Below, piece by piece: positions 1 through 8,789 of a stretch of DNA of 52,339 nt. The notes under the pieces were generated by a model. The model saw only the letters and a program-made list of their open reading frames with translations. It was not told the DNA's origin and searched no databases. The DNA comes from Campylobacterales bacterium (lineage in GTDB: Bacteria > Campylobacterota > Campylobacteria > Campylobacterales > Sulfurospirillaceae). The position numbers and the translations under genes are program-made. Each line of letters begins with the position of its first letter. Positions within the stretch are counted from its first letter, which is position 1. The DNA lies in assembly GCA_024280575.1 (NCBI GenBank), contig JAJRPV010000031.1:1-52339 (forward strand). Direction: 5' to 3'.

Positions 1-876
1 GGTGCTGATTTTTCACTTTTTTTAGTGGCACTCGCTTGGGGCGGTACTTTTTTTATAGTTCAAGACGCTGTTAATAAAACTCCTGTTTATGTATTTTTAT
101 TTTGGAGATTTTTTTTATCATCTTTATTGATGGCAACTATCACTTATAAAAAAATTTTGCATATTGATTTGCAGACACTAAAAGCCGGTTTGCTTCTTGG
201 CTTTTTTATGTTTACGGGTTTTGCTTTTCAAACTTTTGGCTTGACTCTCACTCTATCTTCAACAGTGGCATTTTTAACTGGCTTAAATGTTATAATAGTC
301 CCTTTTTTATTATATATGATTTTTAGAAAAAAAGCTTCAGTTTATTCGGTATTTGGTGCAGTTGTTGCGTCTTTTGGTTTGTATTTTTTGACAAGTGGAG
401 GAAGATTGGGTTTTGGAGTGGGAGAGAGTTATGCGCTTATCTGTGCTTTTGCTTTTGCTTTTCATATCGTCTTTACAGATAAGTACTCTAAAAAATATGA
501 TGTATTTTTGCTAGTTACGATTCAGCTTTTTGTAGTGGCTGTGCTTTCGTTTTTTGCCGCATTGTTATTTAATGGTACTTTTATACCTCATAGCGTAGAT
601 ACTGTTTTTATCGAAGCTTTGATAGCTACTGTTTTATTTGCTACGGTTTTTGCATTTGGTGTTCAAACTGCGATGCAAAGATATACAACTCCGGCAAAAA
701 CTGCTATAATTTTTACGCTTGAACCTGTGAGTGCAGGAGTATTTGGATATTTATTTGCGGGAGAACTTTTGAATTCAATACAACTTGAGGGTGCCTTTTT
801 GATACTTTTTGGAATGCTTAGTGCTGAGCTTGGGACTTACTTTAGAAACAAAAGAGCAAAAGAGTATAAATGCTAA
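1..876 (+). CDS. DMT (EamA) family transporter, 5'-partial
   Basis: Drug/metabolite-transporter-type inner-membrane permease. The reading frame is open from base 1, so the true start lies upstream of the window; the GTG at 25 is only the first internal start-like codon. The visible part starts with the family's typical first helix (VALAWGGTFF) and continues as about nine or ten hydrophobic segments, in line with two five-helix EamA repeats and a family length near 290-300 residues. It ends in a basic cytoplasmic tail (RNKRAKEYKC). The substrate cannot be read from sequence; amino-acid or metabolite export is usual for the family. The stop overlaps the start of the lipoprotein gene by 7 nt, so the two are probably co-transcribed. 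Confidence 0.85.
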   Translation, partial: GADFSLFLVALAWGGTFFIVQDAVNKTPVYVFLFWRFFLSSLLMATITYKKILHIDLQTLKAGLLLGFFMFTGFAFQTFGLTLTLSSTVAFLTGLNVIIVPFLLYMIFRKKASVYSVFGAVVASFGLYFLTSGGRLGFGVGESYALICAFAFAFHIVFTDKYSKKYDVFLLVTIQLFVVAVLSFFAALLFNGTFIPHSVDTVFIEALIATVLFATVFAFGVQTAMQRYTTPAKTAIIFTLEPVSAGVFGYLFAGELLNSIQLEGAFLILFGMLSAELGTYFRNKRAKEYKC

Positions 877-1343
877 GAAATTTGTCATTTTTTGTATTAA
901 TTCTTTTTTTAACATCCTGTGCTCCCAAGTACAATATAAATTTTTCAGCTCCTTATAAAATAGTCATAAAAACAAAAGATATAGCTATCGCAGATAGCGG
1001 TTTTATAAAAAAAGCAGATAATTATAAGAGTATTCAGATATTTTCAGCGGGGTCTTTAGTGCTACATGTAGAGCTTACGAACAGAGCTTGTATAAATGGA
1101 CATTGTACAAGCAGATTAGACTTTAATGAGAGATTTTTTGGATATACTCACTATCCAAATCTCCTAGATGATATATTGGATAAAAAAGAGATATACGGTG
1201 GAATTGATAAAACCAAAACAGAAGATGGTTTCGAACAAAATATAAAAACAAAAAATTATAATATAATATATAAGGTAACTAACAAAAGTATCTATTTTAG
1301 AGACAAAAAGAATCATATCTTATTAAAATTAAACAGATTATAA
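870..1343 (+). CDS. putative lipoprotein of unknown function
   Basis: A 157-residue protein with a lipoprotein signal peptide: a hydrophobic stretch at residues 5-14 followed by lipobox LTSC, so Cys17 would be lipidated. The mature part is hydrophilic and contains two Cys around residue 70 (ACINGHC) and an aromatic-rich central stretch. I recognise no functional domain; small lipoproteins of this kind occur in Campylobacterota. The ATG at 870 overlaps the end of the transporter gene, which suggests translational coupling. Its TAA at 1341-1343 abuts the AAGGGGACA ribosome-binding sequence that begins the tandem cassette array in front of nfo. Confidence 0.7.
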   Translation: MLRNLSFFVLILFLTSCAPKYNINFSAPYKIVIKTKDIAIADSGFIKKADNYKSIQIFSAGSLVLHVELTNRACINGHCTSRLDFNERFFGYTHYPNLLDDILDKKEIYGGIDKTKTEDGFEQNIKTKNYNIIYKVTNKSIYFRDKKNHILLKLNRL

Positions 1344-1355
1344 GGGGACAATAAA

Positions 1356-1442
1356 ATGAAATTACAGAAGCGTCAGCTTCGTGCTTCAGTCGCGAGGAAT
1401 TTTTTCGGAATTCACTTCCGTAAAAAGGGGACAATAAAATGA
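1356..1442 (+). CDS. 28-codon cassette ORF 1 (possible leader peptide)
   Basis: Short ORF spanning the first cassette: ATG with AAGGGGA nine bases upstream, 28 sense codons and TGA at 1440-1442, which overlaps the next ATG (1439-1441) as ATGA. The product is basic, with a central ASVARNFFG stretch. Its peptide sequence may not matter: copies elsewhere use another frame through the same core. A coupling role is inference from the overlap geometry. Confidence 0.4.
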   Translation: MKLQKRQLRASVARNFFGIHFRKKGTIK

Positions 1443-1521
1443 AATTACAGAAGCGTCAGCTTCGTGCTTCAGTCGCGAGGAATTTTTTCGGAATTCACTT
1501 CCGTAAAAAGGGGACAATAAA
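1356..1521 (+). repeat. tandem pair of hairpin cassettes upstream of nfo (copies A1, A2)
   Basis: Two identical 83-bp units (1356-1438, 1439-1521), each running from ATG to the base before the next ATG. Order in a unit: ATGAAAT; hairpin I GAAGC-GTCA-GCTTC; core GCTTCAGTCGCGAGGAATTT; hairpin II with arms TTTTTTCGGAA and TTCCGTAAAAA (one internal T/T mismatch); then AAGGGGACAATAAA leading into the next ATG. The same ribosome-binding sequence also precedes the first unit (1342-1355), so it occurs three times at 83-bp spacing. The third occurrence serves the nfo start at 1522. Confidence 0.9.
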
Positions 1522-1525
1522 ATGA
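1439..1525 (+). CDS. 28-codon cassette ORF 2, overlaps nfo start
   Basis: Exact duplicate of the preceding small ORF. Its TGA (1523-1525) overlaps the nfo ATG (1522-1524) as ATGA, the classic arrangement for termination-reinitiation coupling. It has the same AAGGGGACA ribosome-binding sequence. Whether it is translated cannot be decided from sequence. Confidence 0.4.
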   Translation: MKLQKRQLRASVARNFFGIHFRKKGTIK

Positions 1526-2367
1526 AATATATCGGTGCACATGTAAGTGCAAGCGGAGGGGTTTTTAATGCTCCTTTAAATGCCATGAAAATTGGTGCAA
1601 AAGCATTTGCACTTTTTACTAAAAATCAAAGACAATGGGTTGCAAAACCACTTGATGATGAGGTTATCTCAAAATTTAAAGCAAATCTTGAATTATCAGG
1701 AATTTTACCTAAGCATGTTTTGCCTCATGACAGTTATCTTATAAATCTCGGACATCCTGAAGTAGAAAAAAGAGAAAAATCACTTACAGCTTTTATAGAT
1801 GAATTAAACAGATGCGATGAGCTAGGACTTGATAAATTAAACTTTCACCCCGGAAGTCATTTAAAGAAGATTAGCGAGGAGCAATGCTTAGAGTTTATAA
1901 GTCAATCCATGAATGAAGCCATAAGAAAAACTAAAAATGTAAAACTTGTCATTGAAAATACTGCTGGCCAAGGAAGCAACTTAGGTTACAAATTGGAACA
2001 CTTGGGGTATTTGGTAGAAAATTGCATAGACAAGGGCAGAGTGGGGGTTTGCTTGGACACTTGTCACTTTTTTACCTCAGGCTATGATATAAGAAATAAA
2101 GAGACTTATGAACAATCTATGAAAAAATTTGATACAATTGTTGGATTTAAGTATTTAGCGGGTATGCATCTAAATGATTCTAAGCCAGATTTAGGAAGTA
2201 GAGTAGATAGGCATGACTCTATCGGCAAAGGTAAAATTGGTCTCGAAGCATTTAGATTGATCATGAATGACGAAAGAATTGATGATATACCTATGATATT
2301 AGAAACGATAGATGAAAACATTTGGGAACAAGAGATAAAACTCTTGTATAGTTTGGTTGAAAAATAA
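1522..2367 (+). CDS. nfo: endonuclease IV (AP endonuclease)
   Basis: Zn-dependent apurinic/apyrimidinic endonuclease of base-excision repair, 281 residues, the usual length. All nine metal ligands known from the Escherichia coli enzyme fall at the same residue numbers here: His69, His109 (FHPGSH), Glu145 (VIENTAGQG), Asp179 and His182 (CLDTCHFF), His216 (HLNDSK), Asp229 and His231 (DRHDSIG) and Glu261 (ILETID). The N-terminus [13 protein letters not shown] is canonical and fixes the start at 1522, 9 bases after the AAGGGG motif supplied by the second cassette. Its translation may therefore depend on the two cassette ORFs upstream. The next gene starts 18 bp after the stop. Confidence 0.97.
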   Translation: MKYIGAHVSASGGVFNAPLNAMKIGAKAFALFTKNQRQWVAKPLDDEVISKFKANLELSGILPKHVLPHDSYLINLGHPEVEKREKSLTAFIDELNRCDELGLDKLNFHPGSHLKKISEEQCLEFISQSMNEAIRKTKNVKLVIENTAGQGSNLGYKLEHLGYLVENCIDKGRVGVCLDTCHFFTSGYDIRNKETYEQSMKKFDTIVGFKYLAGMHLNDSKPDLGSRVDRHDSIGKGKIGLEAFRLIMNDERIDDIPMILETIDENIWEQEIKLLYSLVEK

Positions 2368-2385
2368 ATTTAATAGGAGAGTTGT

Positions 2386-3717
2386 ATGAAACAAATGTAT
2401 AGACTTTTGTTGGTTGGTATTATGGTTGGTGTAACCATAATTTTCAGTGGTTGTGGCGGTTCTGGAAATGATGGAGCTAATTCGGTAGGTAGTAATCTGG
2501 TCAGTGCTGTGGAGATGGATGATATAAATGCTTCTTATATGTTAAATATCATCAAGGCTAAGATTGATGCAAATGCAACAAATGCTTTTGCATATAAAGC
2601 CATAAAATTAACATATACAACAACAAACATGCAAGGTGACGAGGTAGATGCCTCAGGTCTTTTGGTTATACCGACTCCTACAGATGCTTACAAAGCATAT
2701 TTGGCAAGTATAGGTAAAACATTCTCACTCTCAGCTGTTTGTGATAATCACGGAACAATCTTTTTAGACAGTGAAGCTCCAACAAATGTGGAAAAAACAC
2801 AACATTACTATTCGACAGCTCTTTTGGTGAGTGGTTATGCCGGTTTTGTCTCTATCATGCCTGATTATCTGGGATACGGAGCTTCAAAAGGAGAAACACA
2901 TCCATATATTATGAAAAAATCAGCTCAGGCATCTTTGGATATGATTCGAGCAAGTATGAGATATATGACTGATAATCATATATTGTTTAACGGACAACTC
3001 TATCTGAGTGGTTACTCAGAGGGCGGATATGTTACTATGGCTCTTGCTAAAGATATACAGGAAAATCATAGTTCCGAGTTTCATGTCAAAGGTGTTGCTC
3101 CTATGGCAGGACCTTATGATGTTGAGGGTTTGGCAGCATTTGATCTAAATGCAAGTATGAAGATGGTTTATCCAGCATTTTTGGCTGAAATCGCAAGTTC
3201 ATACAGTAAAGCTTATGATGATATTAATATATCTGATTTGGTTGTTAAGCCAAATGTATTTAATAATGTAGATTTGTTTGGCGGAGATTATGATGCGGTG
3301 CCTATACATGTAGCGCTTGGATTGGCTGATGTTGCAAACGGGGATTATGGATTTAACACTCACTATACAAATGAGCTTTTTAATGATAGTTTTATCAATG
3401 ATTATCAAGGTAATTTCAATAATCCAACAAGAGTCAGATTTGCACAAAACAGTGTGTATGATTGGGCGCCACAAGCAAAGATAAATCTCATACAGTGTTT
3501 GTATGATGAAATCATACCATATACAATCGCTACAAAAAAGGCATATGATACATTTAGGGCAAATGGTGTATCAGATGTAAATATAACATCTATTCCAACC
3601 AACAAGATCCCGCTAGCTACTGCGACAGCACCTTTCGTGCATCAAAGATGTGGTGGCGTTGCTTATGGAGTGGCAATTAAATGGTTTTCAGATATCAGAA
3701 GTGGAGTAATACAATGA
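2386..3717 (+). CDS. lipoprotein alpha/beta hydrolase (lipase/esterase-like)
   Basis: A 443-residue envelope hydrolase. The N-terminus is a lipoprotein signal ending in FSGC (Cys23), followed by a Gly/Ser/Asn linker. The nucleophile elbow GYSEGGY places the catalytic Ser near residue 211. A plausible acid is the Asp in CLYDEIIP and a plausible base the His in APFVHQR near the C-terminus, so the triad order is normal. The overall look resembles secretory-lipase-type hydrolases; the substrate is unknown. The gene is followed with ATGA overlap (3714-3717) by a FadL porin gene and then an acyl-CoA ligase gene. This suggests release of acyl chains from extracellular esters for uptake, which is inference from context. 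Confidence 0.75.
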   Translation: MKQMYRLLLVGIMVGVTIIFSGCGGSGNDGANSVGSNLVSAVEMDDINASYMLNIIKAKIDANATNAFAYKAIKLTYTTTNMQGDEVDASGLLVIPTPTDAYKAYLASIGKTFSLSAVCDNHGTIFLDSEAPTNVEKTQHYYSTALLVSGYAGFVSIMPDYLGYGASKGETHPYIMKKSAQASLDMIRASMRYMTDNHILFNGQLYLSGYSEGGYVTMALAKDIQENHSSEFHVKGVAPMAGPYDVEGLAAFDLNASMKMVYPAFLAEIASSYSKAYDDINISDLVVKPNVFNNVDLFGGDYDAVPIHVALGLADVANGDYGFNTHYTNELFNDSFINDYQGNFNNPTRVRFAQNSVYDWAPQAKINLIQCLYDEIIPYTIATKKAYDTFRANGVSDVNITSIPTNKIPLATATAPFVHQRCGGVAYGVAIKWFSDIRSGVIQ

Positions 3718-4952
3718 AAAATAGAATATTAAAGTTTACGGCATTAAGTTTACTAACTGGCAGTATGCTCTTGGCAAGTGGCTGGAGAATACCTGAGCAA
3801 TCCGCAAATAGTGTGGCTCTCAGTGGTGCATATGTGGCAAATGCAAATGGGGCAGATAGCGCATACTATAACCCTGCAAATATGAGTTTCAATGAAGACT
3901 CTCTTCTTTTGGAGGGCGATTTTACCTATATAAATCTGCCAAAATTGGATTATACTGGTACAGTTGCAGGAATTCCGGCAAATGGAACATCTAAAACCGA
4001 ACAGTTTTTTGTACCAACTCTGTTTTTAACATCAAAAAACTACAATGGTTTTAGATATGGACTTAGTGTAACAGCACCCGGAGGACTATCTAAAAGATGG
4101 GAAACACCATTTCAAAAAGCCTATGCACAAGAGTTTACTTTAGAGATAATTGAATTTAATCCTGTCCTTTCGTATGCTCTAACACCAAAATTTTCTATAG
4201 GCGGTGGTTTAAGGGTGATATATAGTTCAGGTGTTGTAAAGAGTGACGCCTCTCTAATAGGTAAAGATGTGCAAAGAGATTTAAAAGGCAATACTATCGA
4301 ATTTGGCTACAATCTAGCCTTGTCGTATAAGCCGGTAAAAGAGGCAACAGTTGCTTTGACTTACAGGTCAAATGTTGATATAAAAGAGGAAGGAAATTCA
4401 AAATTATATGTTAGTGGTACAAAAGTATATGATGGAGGGGCTAGCGTTACTGTGCCTCTTCCTGCTGTATTGGCTCTGTCTGCTTCATATACATTTAACG
4501 GTAAAACAACTGTTGAATTTGAATTTGATAGAACATACTGGTCAAAATATAAAGATTTGGATTTTAACTATAAAAGTCCAATCCCGGCTATTTTGGTTCC
4601 CTCATTTGATGATCCAATCAGGAAGAACTGGAAAGACAGCAATGCTTATCGTATAGGAGTTACCCATCAGTATAATGATAAGCTGAAGTTGATGGCAGGA
4701 TTTGCTATAGACAAGACTCCGATACCATCTTCTACACTTGGATTTGAGCTTCCTAGTGCAGATGCAAAACTATATTCAATAGGGTTTGAATATAAATATA
4801 GCAATAAAATCACTTTTGGTATGGGATACTTATATGACCGCAAAAAAGACAGAACTATCAATGCATCTGATACAAATATACAAGGTATGGTTGGAACATT
4901 TACAAAAATCAGAGCCCATCTTTTGACAGCATCATTTAAATATAGGTTCTAA
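3714..4952 (+). CDS. FadL/OmpP1/TodX family outer-membrane transporter
   Basis: Outer-membrane beta-barrel of the FadL family, 412 residues from the ATG at 3714. Upstream in-frame codons exist, but this ATG follows GTGGAG and gives a proper signal peptide ending near LLASG. The mature N-terminus, WRIPEQSANSVALSGAYVAN then ADSAYYNPANMSF, is the family's plug/hatch signature. The rest is amphipathic beta-strand sequence ending in an aromatic residue (KYRF), as expected for BAM-dependent insertion. FadL proteins pass long-chain fatty acids or other hydrophobic compounds by lateral diffusion. Position between an envelope hydrolase and an acyl-CoA ligase fits fatty-acid import. Confidence 0.9.
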   Translation: MKNRILKFTALSLLTGSMLLASGWRIPEQSANSVALSGAYVANANGADSAYYNPANMSFNEDSLLLEGDFTYINLPKLDYTGTVAGIPANGTSKTEQFFVPTLFLTSKNYNGFRYGLSVTAPGGLSKRWETPFQKAYAQEFTLEIIEFNPVLSYALTPKFSIGGGLRVIYSSGVVKSDASLIGKDVQRDLKGNTIEFGYNLALSYKPVKEATVALTYRSNVDIKEEGNSKLYVSGTKVYDGGASVTVPLPAVLALSASYTFNGKTTVEFEFDRTYWSKYKDLDFNYKSPIPAILVPSFDDPIRKNWKDSNAYRIGVTHQYNDKLKLMAGFAIDKTPIPSSTLGFELPSADAKLYSIGFEYKYSNKITFGMGYLYDRKKDRTINASDTNIQGMVGTFTKIRAHLLTASFKYRF

Positions 4953-4953
4953 A

Positions 4954-6513
4954 ATGCTTGAGTATAAGTATCAAAATTTTTATGAAATTATTCAAAATAA
5001 TGCGAAAATCAATCCTAAAAAGATTGCAATTTTCTTGGATGATAAAAAGATATCTAATTTAAAGTTAAAGCAAGATATTGATACTTTTGCTAGATTTTTA
5101 GAATTTAGCGGGATAAAAAAAGGAGATAGAGTTGCCATGATTATTGGTAACTCTATCGAGTTTATTGTCTCGTTTTTTGCAATTACGAAGATAGGAGCCG
5201 TCGCGGTTCCTATAAATAACTTTTTAAAAAAAGGTGAATTTGAATTTATCGTAAATGATTGCGAAGCAAAACTATTGATATGTTCCCCCTCTTTTGCAAA
5301 AGAGACTAAAAATTTGCTTGAAACCACGACGATACAAAAGGTTGTTTGGACAGATAAATATGATGATCTGGATGAAAATAACTATAGTTTTGCCGAAATG
5401 GATGCTACTGTTGATAATGAAGAAGAGAGTGAAAAACTTCCAACATTGGATGAGTTGGCTTGTGTTATATATACTTCAGGCACAACAGGACGACCAAAAG
5501 GGGCGATGCTCAGCTTTAGAAATATTCTTTCAAATTGTGTTGGTGCAGTTGAAGTATACGGCGTAAAGCAGAGTGATAGATTTATAGTTTTTTTGCCAAT
5601 GTTTCACTCTTTTACTCTGTCAACTTCGGTTTTATTACCTTTGTATGCAGGTGCATCAATAGTTATTGTAAAATCTATATTTCCATTTGCCAATGTTTTA
5701 AAACAAGTACTTCTAAAGAGAGTAACGGTATTTTTGGGAGTCCCAACACTTTATAATGCACTTTTAAAAGCAAAGATACCTTGGTATTTTATGTTTTTTC
5801 ATAAAGTAAGGCTTTTTATATCCGGTGGAGCTCCTCTTAGTGAGGCATCACTTGATGAATTTAATAAAAAGTTTAAAAAATCAACACTGATAGAAGGTTA
5901 CGGGCTTAGCGAATGTTCCCCTGTTGTTGCTGCAAATAGACTTGAAAAGCAAAAACCTTTATCGGTGGGCCCTGCTTTCCCTGGTTATGTTGTTAAGATA
6001 GTTAATGAAGAGATGGTCGAGCTCTCTCGAGAAGACATTGGAGAAATAATTGTAAAAGGCGACAATGTTATGAAGGGATATCTAAATCATCCCGATGCAA
6101 CTGATGAAGCCATTGTAAATGGTTGGTTAAAAACAGGAGATTTAGGAAAGATTGATGATGAAGGATACATATATATAGTAGATAGAAAAAAAGATTTGAT
6201 TATCTCAAAAGGCATAAATATTTACCCAAGAGAAATCGAGGAGTGGTTGGCCAAGTTTGAAGGAGTTGAAAGTGCCGCAGTAGTTGGCATAAAAAATGAG
6301 GAAAATGATGAAGATGTTGTTGCATTTATCGAACCTAAAGAGGATGTTGTTTTAAGAGAGTTAGAGATAAAAAAATATTTAAAAGCACATCTAGCAAATT
6401 TCAAATTGCCAAAATCAATATATATCGTGGAAGAGTTGCCCAAAAATGCAACAGGCAAGGTTTTAAAAAGAGTACTAAAAGAACAAATAGCTAAAGGAGA
6501 TTTCTCTAGATAA
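4954..6513 (+). CDS. long-chain fatty acid-CoA ligase (AMP-binding)
   Basis: Acyl-adenylate-forming enzyme of 519 residues, predicted to activate fatty acids with ATP and CoA in the cytoplasm. Visible motifs: the phosphate-binding loop YTSGTTGRPKG near residues 173-183, GYGLSECSP near 315, TGD near residue 396 (KTGDLGKIDDEGY), the hinge DRKKDLIISKG, and a C-terminal PKNATGKVLKR carrying the conserved catalytic Lys. The start is one base after the fadL stop, so the two genes form one transcription unit. Chain-length preference cannot be read from sequence; the pairing with FadL supports fatty acids rather than acetate. Confidence 0.88.
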   Translation: MLEYKYQNFYEIIQNNAKINPKKIAIFLDDKKISNLKLKQDIDTFARFLEFSGIKKGDRVAMIIGNSIEFIVSFFAITKIGAVAVPINNFLKKGEFEFIVNDCEAKLLICSPSFAKETKNLLETTTIQKVVWTDKYDDLDENNYSFAEMDATVDNEEESEKLPTLDELACVIYTSGTTGRPKGAMLSFRNILSNCVGAVEVYGVKQSDRFIVFLPMFHSFTLSTSVLLPLYAGASIVIVKSIFPFANVLKQVLLKRVTVFLGVPTLYNALLKAKIPWYFMFFHKVRLFISGGAPLSEASLDEFNKKFKKSTLIEGYGLSECSPVVAANRLEKQKPLSVGPAFPGYVVKIVNEEMVELSREDIGEIIVKGDNVMKGYLNHPDATDEAIVNGWLKTGDLGKIDDEGYIYIVDRKKDLIISKGINIYPREIEEWLAKFEGVESAAVVGIKNEENDEDVVAFIEPKEDVVLRELEIKKYLKAHLANFKLPKSIYIVEELPKNATGKVLKRVLKEQIAKGDFSR

Positions 6514-6515
6514 AA

Positions 6516-8256
6516 ATGAATATAAATTATATTATAGATTTTTTAGAAAATAAAAATATAGAAAAAACGGAGGTCTTTAAATATTTAAAGACCTCAATCG
6601 ATGAAGCCAAAATACTAAAGTACTTAACAAAAGAGTATGTTGAAGGCTCACTAGACACCCTGGTTACAGATTTGCTTAAAAATAATTTCAAAGAGAGCCA
6701 TTATAAATATCTAGAGTACCTTCCTTCGGTAAAAAGCTTGATGGAACAAGGTTGGATTACTCAGGAAAATCTATTAAGCACCAATACTTCAGAAGTTTCA
6801 AATTTAGAATTGTTAAATAGTTCTGTCATGATAAGCTCTTCATTTCTCAAGATATTAGAGGAGGGTAAGCTAGAAGTCGTTTTGCCGGAAATTACACCAT
6901 ACTTGGATCATTTAGAGTATCTAAAAGATCAATTTTCAAGAATAGATTTATATAAAAAACTATCTCATATCAGACAAAATGTCACTGGAAATTCACCTGG
7001 TATCAATAGAATTAAAAATAGATTATTAGAACTTGAAAAAAGAGTTGAAGAAAGAAAGAAAATAACAAAAGAAGATATGGTTATAGATCTTATTTTTAAA
7101 GAAAATGAACTAAACTCAAAAGAACAATTGATTTTTTTGGCTTTATTAAAAGAAGAATATGCAAGTGAATTCGATAGCTTAAGAGATATGAATACACTTA
7201 TAAATTTAGTTAGTCTTGATGATTATGAAAAGATGAAAAATAGATCATTTTTAGAAGATGGTTCAAAACTAATAGAATCTTTATTGATAGATTATGATGA
7301 AATGTTGAATAGCTTCGGAGGAGTTACAAGAAGTTTTTATATTAGCGAAGAGATTTTGCAAAAGATTATGCATCGAAACAAAAATAAAAAAAATAAAAAA
7401 ATAAAACTTGATTTACTTATTGAAGAGCAAGATGTTTTTGAGTTGATTGATCCAAGCACAACGCTAGATGATGTTGTTTTGCATCCAAAAACAAGAGAAG
7501 TTTTAAATTATTTACTAAAACAGGTAAACCCTGGTGTGTTGAAGCTTTTAAGAGAATGGGGAATTAAAAACAGAAGAAGTGGGATTGACGCAAAAATTAT
7601 TTTTTATGGACCTCCCGGGACAGGAAAAACGATGACAGCTCTGTCTTTGGCAAAAACGATGAGAAAAAGAGTTTTAAGCTTTGATTGTTCTAAGATATTG
7701 TCAAAATACATAGGTGAGAGCGAAAAAAATGTAAGAAATATTTTTGATGCCTATAAGGATATATGTCAAAAAACAAAGAGTAAGCCACTACTTTTGCTAA
7801 ATGAAGCAGATCAATTTCTAAGCTCCCGCTCAGTTGGTTCAAATTCGAGTGCAGATAAGATGCATAATCAAATGCAAAATATTTTTAGAGCAAATTGAAA
7901 AGTTTGAAGGAATTTTAATAGCTACTACTAATTTATTGGAAAGTATAGATCCGGCATTTTCTAGAAGATTTGACTATAAAATAGAGTTTTCTAAGCCAAA
8001 TTTAAAACAAAGGCTGGAACTTTGGAGAAAGATGTTGCCAGAATGTGCACTTTATGATGAAAATTTTGATATAAAATTCCTTGCAAAATATGCACTAAGT
8101 GGTGGACAAATGAAAGTTGTGATAAAAAATACTGCATTAAGAGTTGCGATAAAAGATGAACCAATTTTTACTTTGGAAGATTTTGAAAACAGTATAAAAA
8201 GAGAATTACAAGGCGCATTTGGAGAAGAGAAAACCATGGGCTTTATGAAAGGTTAA
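6516..8256 (+). pseudogene. AAA+ ATPase interrupted by a frameshift
   Basis: Two overlapping frames together encode about 580 residues of one AAA+ ATPase. Frame one (6516-7898) holds a long helical N-terminal region, Walker A GPPGTGKT near residue 365 and Walker B as LLLLNEADQF (Asn429, Glu430). It then stops early after QNIFRAN. The continuation, FLEQIEKFEGILIATTN, the DPAFSRRFD arginine-finger region and the C-terminal lid, lies in the +1 frame up to 8256. The junction is at about 7884-7892 in AAATATTTTTAGAG. Restoring two bases (AT, as in ATATTTTTAGAG) would give an uninterrupted QNIFLEQIEKFEG. Assembly error, recent mutation and recoding are all possible. The substrate is unknown; it lies 2 bp after the acyl-CoA ligase gene. 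Confidence 0.8.
6570..6595. repeat. 26-bp perfect palindrome inside the AAA+ gene
   Basis: Arms GAGGTCTTTAAAT and ATTTAAAGACCTC are exact reverse complements with no spacer, within codons 19-27 of the AAA+ ATPase gene. No U-run follows, so it does not look like an intrinsic terminator. It could form a hairpin in the early mRNA or act as a dimeric protein-binding site. Confidence 0.9.
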
Positions 8257-8349
8257 AATTAACACAAATATTCTTTTCTAAGCAAGGTTAAAAGATATTT
8301 TTACTATCATACAAAAGTGAATTATTTTAATCGTTGATTAAGTGGCAAA

Positions 8350-8383
8350 TATAATATAAAAATTTAAAAAAAAATTAAGAAGG
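8350..8383 (+). promoter_or_regulatory. probable promoter -10 and RBS of the nuo operon
   Basis: TATAAT at 8350-8355 lies in the 134-bp gap between the AAA+ gene and nuoA. AAGAAGGA, 8 bases before the nuoA ATG, is the ribosome-binding site. No good -35 box is visible, as is common for sigma70 promoters in Campylobacterota, where an AT-rich upstream region replaces it. Confidence 0.5.
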
Positions 8384-8390
8384 ATTTTCC

Positions 8391-8789
8391 ATGACACCAT
8401 TGTCACATATGGATTTTAGCCATCCGTATTTCGGTGCTTTCTTTTTGTTGGTTTTTGCTTCAGTTGTTTTTTATTTGATAACTGTTTTGGCAAGAATTGT
8501 AAGCAGAAAGATGGCAAGACTAGATAATGAGAAGTTAAAACTCAGCCTCTATGAGTGTGGACCAGAAGTTACAAAACAACCAAGTAAAATATCAGCACAA
8601 TTTTATCTTTTCGCACTTTTGTTTATTTTGTTTGATGTGGAGATAATTTTTATGTTTCCATGGGCAGTTGATTTTAAAATTCTTGGCTGGTTTGGCTTTG
8701 CAGAAATGGTACTATTTATAATTTTATTAACGATAGGTTTTGTCTATGCTTGGAAAAAAGGAGCGCTAGAATGGCACAGCATAAAATAA
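8391..8789 (+). CDS. nuoA: NADH-quinone oxidoreductase subunit A
   Basis: Membrane subunit of respiratory complex I, 132 residues with three hydrophobic helices (about 17-37, 73-93 and 102-124). Diagnostic sequence is the loop LYECGPEV near residue 53 and the [15 protein letters not shown] segment of the second helix, whose acidic residues are conserved throughout the family. It is the first gene of the fourteen-gene nuo operon and follows a good AAGAAGGA site. Its 3' end overlaps nuoB by 19 nt. Confidence 0.97.
   Translation: MTPLSHMDFSHPYFGAFFLLVFASVVFYLITVLARIVSRKMARLDNEKLKLSLYECGPEVTKQPSKISAQFYLFALLFILFDVEIIFMFPWAVDFKILGWFGFAEMVLFIILLTIGFVYAWKKGALEWHSIK

Noticed and set aside
1356-1521. 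Cassette arrays as a CRISPR
   Set aside because: Units are contiguous with no unique spacers, occur in ones and twos before genes, and no cas gene is present.
1386-1586. Minus-strand ORF across the tandem cassettes before nfo
   Set aside because: It runs through the repeat array into the nfo coding region in antisense. It has no ribosome-binding site and its length comes from repetition of an open unit.
3199-3474. Minus-strand ORFs inside the hydrolase, NuoB, MscL and other genes
   Set aside because: They are open by chance in AT-rich antisense frames, have no ribosome-binding sites and no recognisable protein features.
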